Positions 1-11,063 are shown, numbered from the stretch's first letter. The stretch is 64,000 bases of DNA from Hippasteria phrygiana (GCA_037893225.1 JAZGUH010000155.1:1798001-1862000), one strand, 5' to 3'. The notes: generated by a model from the sequence alone, not told the origin. Made by a program: numbers and translations.

Positions 1-89
1 CACCATTCTGATTATCGTCGCGCCGGGCGGACTGTTATTTATTGTAGCCATGCATCGTGGCCAATTCCGAGCTTGGTAAATATTAATCC
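1..89. other. Noncoding lead-in
   Basis: No gene, RNA or repeat is recognisable here. The sequence leads directly into the 21-bp minisatellite. Confidence 0.5.
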
Positions 90-252
90 ACCCGGAAGAA
101 ATAGTAATCTAACCGGGCGAAATAGTAATCTAACCGGGCGAAATAGTAATCCGACCGGGCGAAATAGTAATCCGACCGGGCGAAATAGTAATCAGGCAGG
201 GCGAAATGGAATCAGCCAGGGCGAAATCTTAATCTAATAATCCGTCCGGGCG
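90..252. repeat. 21-bp minisatellite
   Basis: A core reading CCGGGCGAAATAGTAATCTA recurs head to tail with a 21-bp period. The first four or five copies are nearly identical and the last three decay (AGGCAGGGCGAAATGGAATC and similar). The GC-rich CCGGGCG block contrasts with the AT-rich surroundings. No coding function is apparent. Confidence 0.85.
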
Positions 253-3072
253 GATAATCCTTCCAAAAATACCGTTGTCCTGTATACACTCCTGTATTTT
301 CCACATCGATTGAGTAAGATGACCCAATTCAATTGTGTCAAGTGTCAAGTATTAGAGGGACTGCCATCTACTGACATGGTATATATACATGTAAATATGT
401 ATTTCATCTTTGTTTGAAGCTAAAGATACCACTGTTCATTATATCGATTACAAAAACAGCACCTCATCGAAACTGAAGTGGTTTAAAGTGTGGCGATTGT
501 CATCATCCATTGTATTTTTGAAATTATTACGACTCCAGGCAGACATTCGTTTCAGAATCCACGGAGAATTTAAAACACTGCTAGCAATACCCCTGGAAAC
601 ACACAGAGAACATGCAAATTTCCACATGTCCTGTCATGTCACAAAAAACAACAACACAAAAAACAACAACAAACAAACAAACAAACAAACAAAACCAAAA
701 AAGGGACGTGTTTATATAAGTGCATGCGCAGTCCACGAGCAGTAAACTGCGCTTTCTTTATTTTGAAAAGGAACACACTATTGTATCAGATCTCAAAATT
801 GTAAAGCCCAATTCAAATTTCAAATATTGTTTCGTAGTGATGTTTTTGGTACTGACAGCGTACATCACACGTTCCAAACTAAACAAAGCTTCACTTTTTC
901 AAAACAAAGGGGCCTGACTGTAACAACTCCCAAGGTTATAAGCTCGGAATAGGAATGAGCTATGTTGAAAAAGCAATACATAAATTCATAGAATTTATGA
1001 AAATACAATCGCCACACTTTTCAGGTTTCTACTTCAAACCATTTCGTGGTGTCAGGCACGGGCGTCGCTAGAGGGGGTGTTGCTGTCGGCCAAAAACAGG
1101 CCACGTTATGTTTAGTGTATTAGCATCGTGCATAATAGCAATTGCATGGCGCCCTCAACGTCCAATTATTTCCCGGTCGGAAAAAAATTCGGGGTTACTT
1201 CTTTTTGAATTTATTTTTTTAAATCCGTCGTAACCTGTTGGCAAATCTTGGATGACACCCCTATTCAAAATGGTCTAGCAATACATATTAAAAAGTACAA
1301 GAATTGGAAACTGACTGCATAATTTTAAAATGCAGTTAACGATACTGAATGTCACTGAGATCTCATTATTTCAAATTGCCCTGATCGTGTTCTCGTTGTA
1401 TGGGCTCGTTCGTCCTTGCACCCTTTGAGCAATGTGCTCTATAATTTATCCCTCTTCCATCCTCCATGGTTCGTAACACTACAATTAACATTACAATTTT
1501 CACATCATTATATCACGTGTAAAATTAAAGATGTACTGTCCGTGCTCTCGAGGAATTTTCTGAGAAAAGTACTTTTTCTTTGATGAAATTAAGTTCAATG
1601 TGGAATATTTTCAGTTCTCCACAAAAAACGTTTCTTTCTATAATAACTTCATTTGGGAGGGTTACAGAATAAACGTACGCATTTGGTGAGCACTGCAGCT
1701 CTTAAAAAGATCAGTCAGTTATCAGTTATGATAATCGTTACCAGTCTGCAAAGGTACGTCATTATAAACCAATGAAAAAATCGCAGTAGTTTCATGTCTT
1801 TTTCCATCTTCTGAGAAGCCAATATTTTTTATTTTTCCCTGATGAATACGTGTTTGTTGCTGCCATTGATATTCTCAGATATAATAGGTTGGAAGATTCA
1901 CAGTTTTTAATTTTTTTTCTTGTCATTGTTCTACGATCGCAGACCACGGAGCTAGTTTGTGCATATATACTTTACGATCGTTATGCAGACGTTGGGGAAC
2001 CCACATTAGGTGCTCAATAAACCTGTCTGAAATACTTACGATCCGCCACTAATAAAAAATTGTGAATTGATAATTTGACAACTACACGTTGGCGTAATTT
2101 GTTCGCTTCATGTCCAATTTAATATTGAGTCACTTTTGAATTGCTATATAGACAAATAGCATTTAAACAACTTTCATTATTTAGGGTTGAAACTCGAAAT
2201 TGGAACTGACAGTATACATCTTTATACCTAAGTATGTGCATAAAATATGACATAGGTGTCATTTAATGTCGAAGTAATGTCACAATTTCTTTTCAATCTA
2301 CATCGTTTGGGTTTGGTTGAATGTATGCATACATGACAGTACGTTACTTCTTGCTTGAAGATCTCATGACGGAGCATGCCTATGGGCATTTTAATGTGCC
2401 CGTACAAAACTGTCTACAATGCGTAATGCTTGAACTTACCTAAAGTATAGTTCCCGGTGCCTGATTTATCGTTTCTGAAAAACTAATCCAGGTCTAGGTA
2501 ATTAGTGTTTTATATACTGAAATATCCTTAATGCATTTGACTTTCTGAACAGCTGCGAAAACCGATTAAAACACACGCGCATTTTAATAAAACATTTCTA
2601 TACAAAGATTATAACACAATAGAACTCTTAAAACATTATATTATTACTGCTATTGCGAACATGAAGGTCAATAAAAACTGCATTTTCGCACAATGTAGGG
2701 ATATGGGTCACCATGTACCAGGACATTACCACAGAAAACATATGGAGGACCGAAATTAGTCACTTGTCAAATGGGCCCATTCAACAAAGCACCAAAGCGA
2801 ACGGTATTTTGCGGTTTAACTTTGAAAAAGAATTGTTCGATTTTTTGAGTAATTCCGACGTTTCGATGTAAATGCTAATAAAAAAGACCTATTTGACAAA
2901 GCACAAAGTCATAAAAGGCTCGAAAGCAGAGTCTCCAAATTATCATTTGAACATAAGGATACATGTTGTCAAGTTGGAATTGTTAGGGACCGGTGGTATG
3001 TACCTTTATTTGTCCAATGTACAGGTATTGTAGGATATATTTGACACATTCTGTCAAAAGAACAAGTCCAAA
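253..3072. other. Noncoding flank, mostly single copy
   Basis: No ORF in this stretch shows a recognisable domain. Open frames at 410-745 and 720-917 are low-complexity or compositionally unremarkable. An inverted repeat pairs AAAGTGTGGCGATTGT (485-500) with its exact complement at 1005-1020, enclosing about 500 bp. The sequence ends exactly where the satellite array begins, at the CTAG of 3073. Confidence 0.6.
485..1020. repeat. Inverted repeat pair enclosing ~500 bp
   Basis: The 16-mer at 485-500 is perfectly complementary to 1005-1020. Weaker similarity continues outward (GAAGTGGTTT against AAACCATTTC after a short gap). This could be the remnant of a small inverted-repeat element. I cannot define a target duplication. 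Confidence 0.45.
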
Positions 3073-3112
3073 CTAGAAACTGGTGTTTGTGTACAAACAC
3101 AGGGCTGTTTCG
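3073..3112 (-). other. Unit junction hairpin, copy 1 (array left edge)
   Basis: CTAG, a 6-nt spacer, then GTGTTTGT-GT-ACAAACAC (8-bp stem) and AGGGCTGTTTCG. Here the junction abuts single-copy DNA, so it marks a real end of the repeat family. Read on the minus strand it is hairpin, short spacer, CTAG, then T, as at a Helitron 3' end. Confidence 0.6.
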
Positions 3113-3141
3113 GGTGTTTTTGTTTTTTTTTGTGGTAGTAT

Positions 3142-3261
3142 GATTCTAATTCTTGATGAGATATCAATGGTAGATGAAACAAAATCTTGTTTTACATTCA
3201 AGCAATTACGTATCCTTAATCATGATTGTTTTGGAAATGTGAGCATACTTGCAGTTTGTGA
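3142..3261 (+). pseudogene. Fossil Helitron helicase fragment in satellite, copy 1
   Basis: This segment matches the helicase part of the big Helitron gene (40166-40297) at DNA level. Shared blocks include TTGATGAG, ATATCAATGGT/GTATCAATGGT, TTGTTTTACATTCA and GGAAATGTGAGCATACTTGC. Translated, it keeps LDEISMVD (Walker B) and FGNVSILAV (motif III) of a PIF1-type helicase. About 20 bp are deleted in the middle and the flanks turn into satellite, so it cannot encode a helicase. Confidence 0.85.
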
Positions 3262-4843
3262 CCATGATGATGTCATTGTGATGTCACACATTTTGCACAT
3301 TCATATGTAAGTACCTATCACCTAACAAATGTATTACAAATTGTTTTTTGAAATTAGCATGTAGGTTTGATGAGATATGGCTTTGGGGTTTAAAAACTTA
3401 AAAATTACTAGAAAATCGTATAATGATGTCATCATGACATCATGTAATTTTTGTCAATAACGCCTGCTAGCATACCTACATATCACGTTTCAATTTCATT
3501 GGACTTGTAATTCTGTAGATATATGGCTTCGAAGAATCCACCTTTAAGATGACGTCACGTGACATGTGATGACATCATCATAATGTCATGTCAATTTTCA
3601 TCTATAAACTTGCAGACGTACCTAGATATTACATTTCAACTTAATCGAACTTGTACTTTTGTAGATATGGCTTCAAAAACTGCCCCTTTAAGATGACGTC
3701 ACGTGACATGTGATGACATCATGATAATGTCATGTCAATTTTCAGCTATAAACCTACTGGGCTACCTAGATATTACTTTTCAACTTAATCGAACTTGTAA
3801 TTTTGTTTATATATGGCTTCAAAAACTGCCCCTTTAAGATGACGTCACGTGACATGTGATGACGTCATCATAACGTCAATTCAATTTTGATCTAAAAACC
3901 TACTGGGCTACCTAGATATTACTTTTGAACTTAATCGGACTTGTGCTTTTGTAGACATATGGCTTCAAAAACTGCCCCTTTAAGATGACGTCACGTGACA
4001 TGTGATGACATCAATTATGATAATGTCATGTCAATTTTCAGCTATAAACCTACTGGGCTACCTAGATATTACTTTCAACTTAATCGAATTTGTACTTTTG
4101 TAGATATATGGCTTCAAAAACTGCCCCTTTAAGATGACGTCACGTGGCATGTCATGACGTCATCAAGAGGTAAAAGTTCGGCACACATTGTGAGCAGTTA
4201 GTCTAAGTGTCTGCCAAGTTTAAAAGTACCCAAAGTGCCGGTAAGAAAGAAAACGTGTACAAATGCTATAGGCAATAATCTAGCGAGTGCCCCTTTAAGA
4301 TGACACCACGTGACATGTTATGACTTGATCATAACGTCATGTCAATTTTCATCTATAACACCAGGTGGCATACCTTACGTTCCAACTGAATCGGACTTGT
4401 ACTTTTGTAGATATATGGCTTCGAAAAATGCCCCTTTAAGATGACGTCACGTGACATGTGATGACGTCATCAGGACGTAAAAGTTCGGCACACATTGTGA
4501 GCAGTTGGGGTAAGTGTCTGCCAAGTTTAAAAGTAGCCAATGTGGCCGGTAAGAAAGTAAACGTTTACAAATGCTATGGGCAATATTCTATCGACTTGAA
4601 AAAAGAATTTTGTTATGACGTCATCAGACGTCACACAATTTTCGCTTTTTAGGGCATATCTTTGAGACATACCAAAGCTATAACAAAAAGAATTTTGAAA
4701 ATATCTTGTTTTGTTCGCTAGATATAGTGAAAAGAATGTTACGATTTTAGAACTTCAAAAATTCAGCGACTTGAAAAAAGACAAGAAATCAACCCCTTTT
4801 ATAAACAGCATGCACATTTAAGCCATGGTTATCAGTCCTTCCC

Positions 4844-4855
4844 AGAATTCCTTTG
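4844..4855. repeat. Left target site duplication of the PLE
   Basis: AGAATTCCTTTG here is repeated at 7718-7729. Removing one copy plus the intervening DNA restores a continuous module A sequence identical to its neighbours. Confidence 0.85.
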
Positions 4856-4856
4856 G

Positions 4857-7352
4857 AACCAAATTCTACATGGTACCTCCATTAAACTCATCAATGTCCT
4901 CTCTCAACAGTGTCAAACTACACTTCAGAACCTCCATCAGAATATTGCCCACCTCGACTCGGAACTTAGATCCAGTTGTTCTGACACCAGATACAGTAAA
5001 TTCCATGATGAGATTGATAAGAGCGTATCTAACCTTGACTCTGTTCTGCTTAACAGGAGAAACAAGAAGATTGGTGGCTTGCTTACCAAGCAACATCAAC
5101 GCAGACAGAGACGCTTTAGACGCCCCAGGCCCCAGTCTACACCACCACCCCCTTCCAATACTGTAGTTAACCTTTCTTCATCATCCATATCTGACGCTGA
5201 ACATAAACTTCTCTCAAAGGGTCTTAATTTTTGTCCTACTCCCCACACTGTGAACCAGGTAGAGCTCAGCCAAGATCTCACGGAATACTACCGTAGGATC
5301 CGTCTCCGAGAGTTTTTCATTGATTCTGACCGATGTGACCCAGAACCGTTCCGTGTCAAAAGTACCTGGGTACCCCCCAAGAATCGTGTACCAGCCCTCG
5401 AGACTTATGTTCAAGTTGTCAGTTCTCAAGTCACTAACCCTGATAACTTTGTCCACAGAACTCATGACAATCTCCGCAGAGAGGAGCGCTTGGCGTTGAA
5501 TGCCTTGCGCTCCCGTACTGATATCATCATCAAGCCGGCCGACAAAGGTTCAGCTGTGGTCATCATGGATCGTCATCAGTACATTGACGAGGCCCACCGC
5601 CAGTTGAACAATCATACTAACTACATCTGCCTTGACTCTGACCCCACAGGTACATTCTCTCAAGAGATACAACAGGTGCTGGACGATATGCGATCACGTG
5701 ACCAGCTGTCTAAGAAAGCTCATAAATTTCTCTCTCCCTCTGACTGTAGGACTGCCAGATTTTATCTCCTTCCAAAGATTCACAAGGCTGGCAACCCCGG
5801 TAGGCCCATTGTCTCTGGTAATGGTTCACCTACGGAACGTATCTCCCTGTTTATTGACAGTTTTCTCAAACCCCTCGTTCCACAGATGCCATCATACATC
5901 CATGACACCCCAGACTTTCTGCGCAAGCTGGATGGAATCAAGAACAAGATTCCCAGCACAGCCATCATTGGGACTTTTGACGTTTCATCCCTGTACACCA
6001 ACATCCCCCACGAGGAAGGTATTCGTGCTTGTTCCTCGGCCCTGGCCAAGGCAGGACACACAACCCCACCCATCAGTGATATTGGCACCCTCATGAGACT
6101 TGTACTAACCAAGAACAATTTTTCCTTCCTAGGCAAACACTATCTACAGGTACACGGTACAGCCATGGGCACTCGCATGGCCCCCTCCTTTGCATGCCTC
6201 TTCATGGGCGACCTCGAAGAGCGCATGCTTGCCTCAGCACCATGTCGCCCCTGGGTATGGTGGAGATATATTGACGATGTATTTTTCATCTGGACCAGTG
6301 ATCAGGACAGTCTGGAGACTTTCATTAATCACATTAATTCCTTCCACAGGACCATCAAGTTTACATCAGAGTATTCAGTGCATCAGACCAACTTCCTGGA
6401 TGTCACCATCCGCAAGGAAGACAACTCGGTAACCACTGATCTGTATTCTAAACCCACAGACACCCACCAGTACCTCCACTCCTCCAGCTGTCACCCCAGG
6501 CATTGCAAGACAGGCATAGCATTCAGCCAGGCACTTAGACTCAAAAGGATTTGTTCTAATAATTCTGACTTTTCCCATCATGTACAGGTACTGAAGAATA
6601 ACTTGGTTGCCAGGGGCCACAGCTCCCGCCAAGTTCAACGTGCTATCGCCAGAGCCAAATCTATCACCAGAGATTTTGCGCTCAAGAAAAAGACACCTAG
6701 CACTAATGCCGACCCCAAGATTCCCTTGGTCACCACCTTTCATCCTAGTCTCCCTCCCCTTCGTAAAATAACTAATGACAACCATCATATCCTTCATACT
6801 TCAGATCGCCTTGCCCGTGCCGCCCCTGACAACCCAATATTGGCTTATAGGCGCCCCCGCAATCTACGAGACCTGATTGTTCGAGCCGAGGTCCCCACCT
6901 TGGCTGCATCCCCTCCCATACAGCATGGTACTTTTAAGTGCGATTCCAGGTGTGTTGTTTGCCAGACTCACATGCAGGAGTCTGACTCCTTTTCTGGCCA
7001 TTCATCTGGAACTACTCACAGAACCAATGGCAACATTACTTGCAACACCTCTAATGTCATATATCTCATTTCTTGCAGGGTTTGTGGTATCCAGTATGTC
7101 GGGGAGACCAAGAACACGCTCAAGAAGCGTTTCTATGGCCATCGATCGACTGTAAACACCAAGAAAATTGACACCCCTGTTGGTCATCACTTCAACTTGC
7201 CTAACCATTCCATTTCTGATATGATTCTACAGGGCATAGAATCACTTTTCCACCGCAAGGACTCAGTTCGCCTCAGCCGAGAGAAAGTTTGGATGAAACG
7301 TCTTCGGACTATTCAACCACATGGTCTAAACATCCAGGAAGGGAATGATTAA
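4857..7352 (+). CDS. Penelope-like reverse transcriptase/GIY-YIG endonuclease, 5' partial
   Basis: Codes for the protein that nicks DNA and reverse-transcribes the element RNA at the target (established for the Penelope-like family). Counting residues from the TTG codon at 5079: IIKPADKGSAVVIMD near 149, FYLLPKIHK near 228, GRPIVSG near 242, motif A FDVSSLYTN near 300 with the catalytic Asp, motif B GTAMGTRMAPSFA near 355, motif C YIDD near 397, and TNFLDVTI near 440. A CxxxCxxC cluster follows near 625, then a GIY-YIG nuclease (VIYLISCRVCGIQYVGET, then R and H) near 660-690. The frame has no stop from the element's left edge at 4857 to the TAA at 7350-7352, about 830 codons. That is close to family length but lacks a convincing start. 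No frameshift is seen, so this copy looks young. The GIY-YIG domain places it outside the endonuclease-less clades. Confidence 0.92.
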   Translation, partial: NQILHGTSIKLINVLSQQCQTTLQNLHQNIAHLDSELRSSCSDTRYSKFHDEIDKSVSNLDSVLLNRRNKKIGGLLTKQHQRRQRRFRRPRPQSTPPPPSNTVVNLSSSSISDAEHKLLSKGLNFCPTPHTVNQVELSQDLTEYYRRIRLREFFIDSDRCDPEPFRVKSTWVPPKNRVPALETYVQVVSSQVTNPDNFVHRTHDNLRREERLALNALRSRTDIIIKPADKGSAVVIMDRHQYIDEAHRQLNNHTNYICLDSDPTGTFSQEIQQVLDDMRSRDQLSKKAHKFLSPSDCRTARFYLLPKIHKAGNPGRPIVSGNGSPTERISLFIDSFLKPLVPQMPSYIHDTPDFLRKLDGIKNKIPSTAIIGTFDVSSLYTNIPHEEGIRACSSALAKAGHTTPPISDIGTLMRLVLTKNNFSFLGKHYLQVHGTAMGTRMAPSFACLFMGDLEERMLASAPCRPWVWWRYIDDVFFIWTSDQDSLETFINHINSFHRTIKFTSEYSVHQTNFLDVTIRKEDNSVTTDLYSKPTDTHQYLHSSSCHPRHCKTGIAFSQALRLKRICSNNSDFSHHVQVLKNNLVARGHSSRQVQRAIARAKSITRDFALKKKTPSTNADPKIPLVTTFHPSLPPLRKITNDNHHILHTSDRLARAAPDNPILAYRRPRNLRDLIVRAEVPTLAASPPIQHGTFKCDSRCVVCQTHMQESDSFSGHSSGTTHRTNGNITCNTSNVIYLISCRVCGIQYVGETKNTLKKRFYGHRSTVNTKKIDTPVGHHFNLPNHSISDMILQGIESLFHRKDSVRLSREKVWMKRLRTIQPHGLNIQEGND

Positions 7353-7717
7353 CTTTTAATTTTTTCCCCCATTGTCATTTGTTTACAGATTATCCTCCTG
7401 GCAAACCCTCTTGGGGTCTCTTGGCCAAATGGGGTTGTCTTACCATTTCCTGTTTATCTTTGCCACTAACCACATTCCTTTGTCCAATTCCCCAGCTTCA
7501 ACCTTCATCCTAATCCCTCCCCGCATTTATCCTTACCCAAACCTCTCTCTTTGATGTTTACCCACTGCCATGCTCCCTTGCATCCCTCTTTTGTGTTTCT
7601 CCACCCACCCCCTCATGCATGTGTGTTCCCTACATGTTTGTTTCTTGTACTCTGTCATTTGCCTTTGAGAAAGAACTTGCTTAAGTTCGAAACGTCAGGC
7701 CAGCTAATTTTTTGATT
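7353..7717 (+). other. PLE 3' untranslated region
   Basis: A pyrimidine-rich noncoding tail lies between the stop codon and the right target duplication, ending in the hammerhead-like core and CAGCTAATTTTTTGATT. I see no canonical AATAAA signal. Confidence 0.7.
7663..7696 (+). ncRNA. Degenerate hammerhead-ribozyme-like core of the PLE
   Basis: CTTTGAGAAA (7663-7672), a perfect stem GAACTT (7673-7678)/AAGTTC (7683-7688) with a GCTT loop, then GAAAC and GTC (7689-7696). This matches the layout CUGANGA, stem II, GAAA and cleavage-adjacent GUC known from Penelope-like elements. The CUGANGA box is altered (TTGAGAA), so cleavage activity is doubtful. Confidence 0.45.
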
Positions 7718-7729
7718 AGAATTCCTTTG
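7718..7729. repeat. Right target site duplication of the PLE
   Basis: AGAATTCCTTTG repeats the left flank at 4844-4855, and the satellite continues directly after it. Confidence 0.85.
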
Positions 7730-9022
7730 TGTTATATTGAATTTGGTCAAAATTTTGAAATGGCTGTTATTTCTTACTTGAGTGCGCCACGATCATGAAA
7801 TTTTGGAATTGGGTACAAAAAAATTCAATGTATACATTTTTGTAATCGGATTGACCCTTAGATGCGTTTAAAAAAAAAAAAAAATTTGATGACGTCATCA
7901 TGACGTCACACAATTTTCGCCTTATAGGGCATATCTGTAATTACATACCAAAGCTATAACAAAAATAATTTTGAAAATATCTTGTTTTGTTCGCTAGATA
8001 TATTGAAAAGAATGTTACGATTATAAAACTTCAAGAATTCAGCGACTTGAAAAAAGACTACAAATCAACCGTTTTTATAAACAGCATGCACATTTAAGCC
8101 ATGGTTATCAGCCCTTCCCAGAATTCCTTTGTATTATATTGAATTTGGTCTACATTTTGAAATGGCTCCTATTTCTTACTTGAGTGAGCCACGATCACGA
8201 AATTTTGGAATTAGGTACAGAAAAATTCAATATATACATTTTTGTAATCAGATTGACCCTTACATGCGTTTAAAAAAAAAATATTGTTGATGACGTCATC
8301 ATGACGTCACACAATTTTCGCCATTTAGGGCATATCTTTGAGACATACCAAAGCTGTAACAAAAATAATTTTGAAAATATCTTGTTTTGTTCGCTAGATA
8401 TATTGAAAAGAATGTTACGATTTTAAAACTTCAAAATTCAGCGACTTGAAAAAAGACTAGAAATCAACCCTTTTATAAACAGCAAGCTCATAATAGCCAT
8501 GGTTATCAGCCCGTCCCAGAATTCCTTTGTGTTATATTGAATTTGGTCTAAATTTTGAAATGGCTGTTATTTCTTACTTGAGTGAGCCACGATCATGAAA
8601 TTTTGGAATTGGGTACAGGAAAATTCAATATATACATTTTTGTAATCGGATTGACCCTTACATGCGTTAACAAAAAAACACATTTTTGATGACGTCATCA
8701 TGACGTCACACAATTTTCGCAATTTAGGGCATATCTTTGAGACATACCAAAGCTATAAGAAAAAGAATTTTGAAAATATCTTGTTTTGTTCGCTAGATAT
8801 AATTTAATGAATGTTACGATTTTCAAATTTCAAAAATTCATAAAAAATCACGTGATGACGTCATCATGACGTAAAAGTTCGGCATGCATTCTGAGCAGTT
8901 GGTCTAAGTGTCTGCTAAGTTTAAATGCAATCGGCTGCATAAAAGTAGCCAAAGTGCCTGGCAGAAAGAAATCGTGTACAAATGCTATGGGCAAAAGTCT
9001 GAAAAAGAAAAAAAAAAAAAAA

Positions 9023-9062
9023 CTAGAAACTGGTGTTTGTGTACAAACACAGGGCTGTTTCG
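9023..9062 (-). other. Unit junction hairpin, copy 2
   Basis: An A-rich run precedes CTAG. The hairpin GTGTTTGT-GT-ACAAACAC and AGGGCTGTTTCG follow, as in copy 1. Confidence 0.6.
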
Positions 9063-9089
9063 GGTGTTTTTTTTTTTTTGTGGTAGTAT

Positions 9090-9209
9090 GATTCTAATTC
9101 TTGATGAGATATCAATGGTAGATGAAACAAAATCTTGTTTTACATTCAAGCAATTACGTATCCTTAATCATAATTGTTTTGGAAATGTGAGCATACTTGC
9201 AGTTTGTGA
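9090..9209 (+). pseudogene. Fossil Helitron helicase fragment in satellite, copy 2
   Basis: Nearly identical to the 3142-3261 fossil, with the same internal deletion against the helicase gene. It was therefore copied as part of the satellite unit and not captured again. Confidence 0.85.
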
Positions 9210-10996
9210 CCATGATGATGTCATTGTGATGTCACACATTTTGCACATTCATATGTAAGTACCTATCACCTAACAAATGTATTACAAATTGTTTTTTGAA
9301 ATTAGCATGTAGGTTTGATGAGATATGGCTTTGGGGTTTAAAAACTTAAAAATTACTAGAAAATCGTATAATGATGTCATCATGACATCATGTAATTTTT
9401 GTCAATAACGCCTGCTAGCATACCTACATATCACGTTTCAATTTCATTGGACTTGTAATTCTGTAGATATATGGCTTCGAAGAATCCACCTTTAAGATGA
9501 CGTCACGTGACATGTGATGACATCATCATAATGTCATGTCAATTTTCATCTATAAACTTGCAGACGTACCTAGATATTACATTTCAACTTAATCGAACTT
9601 GTACTTTTGTAGATATGGCTTCAAAAACTGCCCCTTTAAGATGACGTCACGTGACATGTGATGACATCATGATCATGTCAATTTTCAGCTATAAACCTAC
9701 TGGGCTACCTAGATATTACTTTTCAACTTAATCGAATTTGTACTTTTGTAGATATATGGCTTCAAAAACTGCCCCTTTAAGATGACGTCACGTGGCATGT
9801 CATGACGTCATCAAGAGGTAAAAGTTCGGCACACATTGTGAGCAGTTAGTCTAAGTGTCTGCCAAGTTTAAAAGTACCCAAAGTGCCGGTAAGAAAGAAA
9901 ACGTGTACAAATGCTATAGGCAATAATCTAGCGAGTGCCCCTTTAAGATGACACCACGTGACATGTTATGACTTGATCATAACGTCATGTCAATTTTCAT
10001 CTATAACACCAGGTGGCATACCTTACGTTCCAACTGAATCGGACTTGTACTTTTGTAGATATATGGCTTCGAAAAATGCCCCTTTAAGATGACGTCACGT
10101 GACATGTGATGACGTCATCAGGACGTAAAAGTTCGGCACACATTGTGAGCAGTTGGGGTAAGTGTCTGCCAAGTTTAAAAGTAGCCAATGTGGCCGGTAA
10201 GAAAGTAAACGTTTACAAATGCTATGGGCAATATTCTATCGACTTGAAAAAAGAATTTTGTTATGACGTCATCAGACGTCACACAATTTTCGCTTTTTAG
10301 GGCATATCTTTGAGACATACCAAAGCTATAACAAAAAGAATTTTGAAAATATCTTGTTTTGTTCGCTAGATATAGTGAAAAGAATGTTACGATTTTAGAA
10401 CTTCAAAAATTCAGCGACTTGAAAAAAGACAAGAAATCAACCCCTTTTATAAACAGCATGCACATTTAAGCCATGGTTATCAGTCCTTCCCAGAATTCCT
10501 TTGTGTTATATTGAATTTGGTCTAAATTTTGAAATGGCTGTTATTTCTTACTTGAGTGAGCCACGATCATGAAATTTTGGAATTGGGTACAGGAAAATTC
10601 AATATATACATTTTTGTAATCGGATTGACCCTTACATGCGTTAACAAAAAAACACATTTTTGATGACGTCATCATGACGTCACACAATTTTCGCAATTTA
10701 GGGCATATCTTTGAGACATACCAAAGCTATAAGAAAAAGAATTTTGAAAATATCTTGTTTTGTTCGCTAGATATAATTTAATGAATGTTACGATTTTCAA
10801 ATTTCAAAAATTCATAAAAAATCACGTGATGACGTCATCATGACGTAAAAGTTCGGCATGCATTCTGAGCAGTTGGTCTAAGTGTCTGCTAAGTTTAAAT
10901 GCAATCGGCTGCATAAAAGTAGCCAAAGTGCCTGGCAGAAAGAAATCGTGTACAAATGCTATGGGCAAAAGTCTGAAAAAGAAAAAAAAAAAAAAA

Positions 10997-11036
10997 CTAG
11001 AAACTGGTGTTTGTGTACAAACACAGGGCTGTTTCG
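10997..11036 (-). other. Unit junction hairpin, copy 3
   Basis: Same 40-nt arrangement as at 9023: CTAG, 6-nt spacer, 8-bp stem with GT loop, AGGGCTGTTTCG. Confidence 0.6.
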
Positions 11037-11063
11037 GGTGTTTTTTTTTTTTTGTGGTAGTAT

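Larger units (their letters stand above)
4856..7717 (+). mobile_element. Penelope-like retroelement, EN(+) class, 5' truncated
   Basis: A 2862-bp insertion splits a satellite unit and is flanked by a 12-bp direct repeat. It carries a long ORF with Penelope-type reverse transcriptase and GIY-YIG endonuclease, and no LTRs. The reading frame is open through the left boundary without a Met, so the 5' end is probably truncated. The 3' end holds a hammerhead-like core (7663-7696). Because the surrounding unit is otherwise intact, the insertion came after that unit formed. Confidence 0.9.
9023..10996. repeat. Higher-order satellite unit, 1974 bp
   Basis: The unit runs from one CTAG-hairpin junction to the next. 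It holds the helicase fossil, a block of modules B and C, then a short run of module A. Compared with the next unit it lacks about 1188 bp, which equals three module A copies. By eye, long stretches are identical to the 10997 unit. Confidence 0.88.

Noticed and set aside
410..917. Two overlapping ORFs as host genes
   Set aside because: Low-complexity segments (KNNNTKNNNKQTNKQTK), no domain, no supporting splice or promoter signals.
3083..3310. 75-116 aa ORFs with LDEISMVD and FGNVSILAV as possible small helicase-like genes
   Set aside because: They hold only a fragment around motifs II and III with a deletion, no Walker A, and satellite on both sides. They are annotated as fossils.
4458..4652. 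A 64-aa ORF occurring identically at 4458, 10106, 12080, 15244 and 18407
   Set aside because: It is the translation of satellite modules C and A. Its recurrence reflects unit amplification. It shows no domain, and the sequence continues into TGACGTCA repeats.
5079..7352. LINE/non-LTR reverse transcriptase
   Set aside because: The SLYTNIPHEEG, KPADKG and PKIHK motifs and the C-terminal GIY-YIG domain are specific to Penelope-like elements. No APE or restriction-like endonuclease is present.
7861..8700. Regularly spaced repeats as a CRISPR-like array
   Set aside because: The spacing is about 400 bp, the intervening sequence is itself repeated, and no cas genes exist. It is eukaryotic satellite DNA.
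8899..8909. TGGTCTAAGTG resembling a pol III A box, suggesting a tRNA-derived SINE
   Set aside because: No B box (GGTTCGANNCC) lies at a suitable distance downstream, and the sequence is part of module C in every unit.
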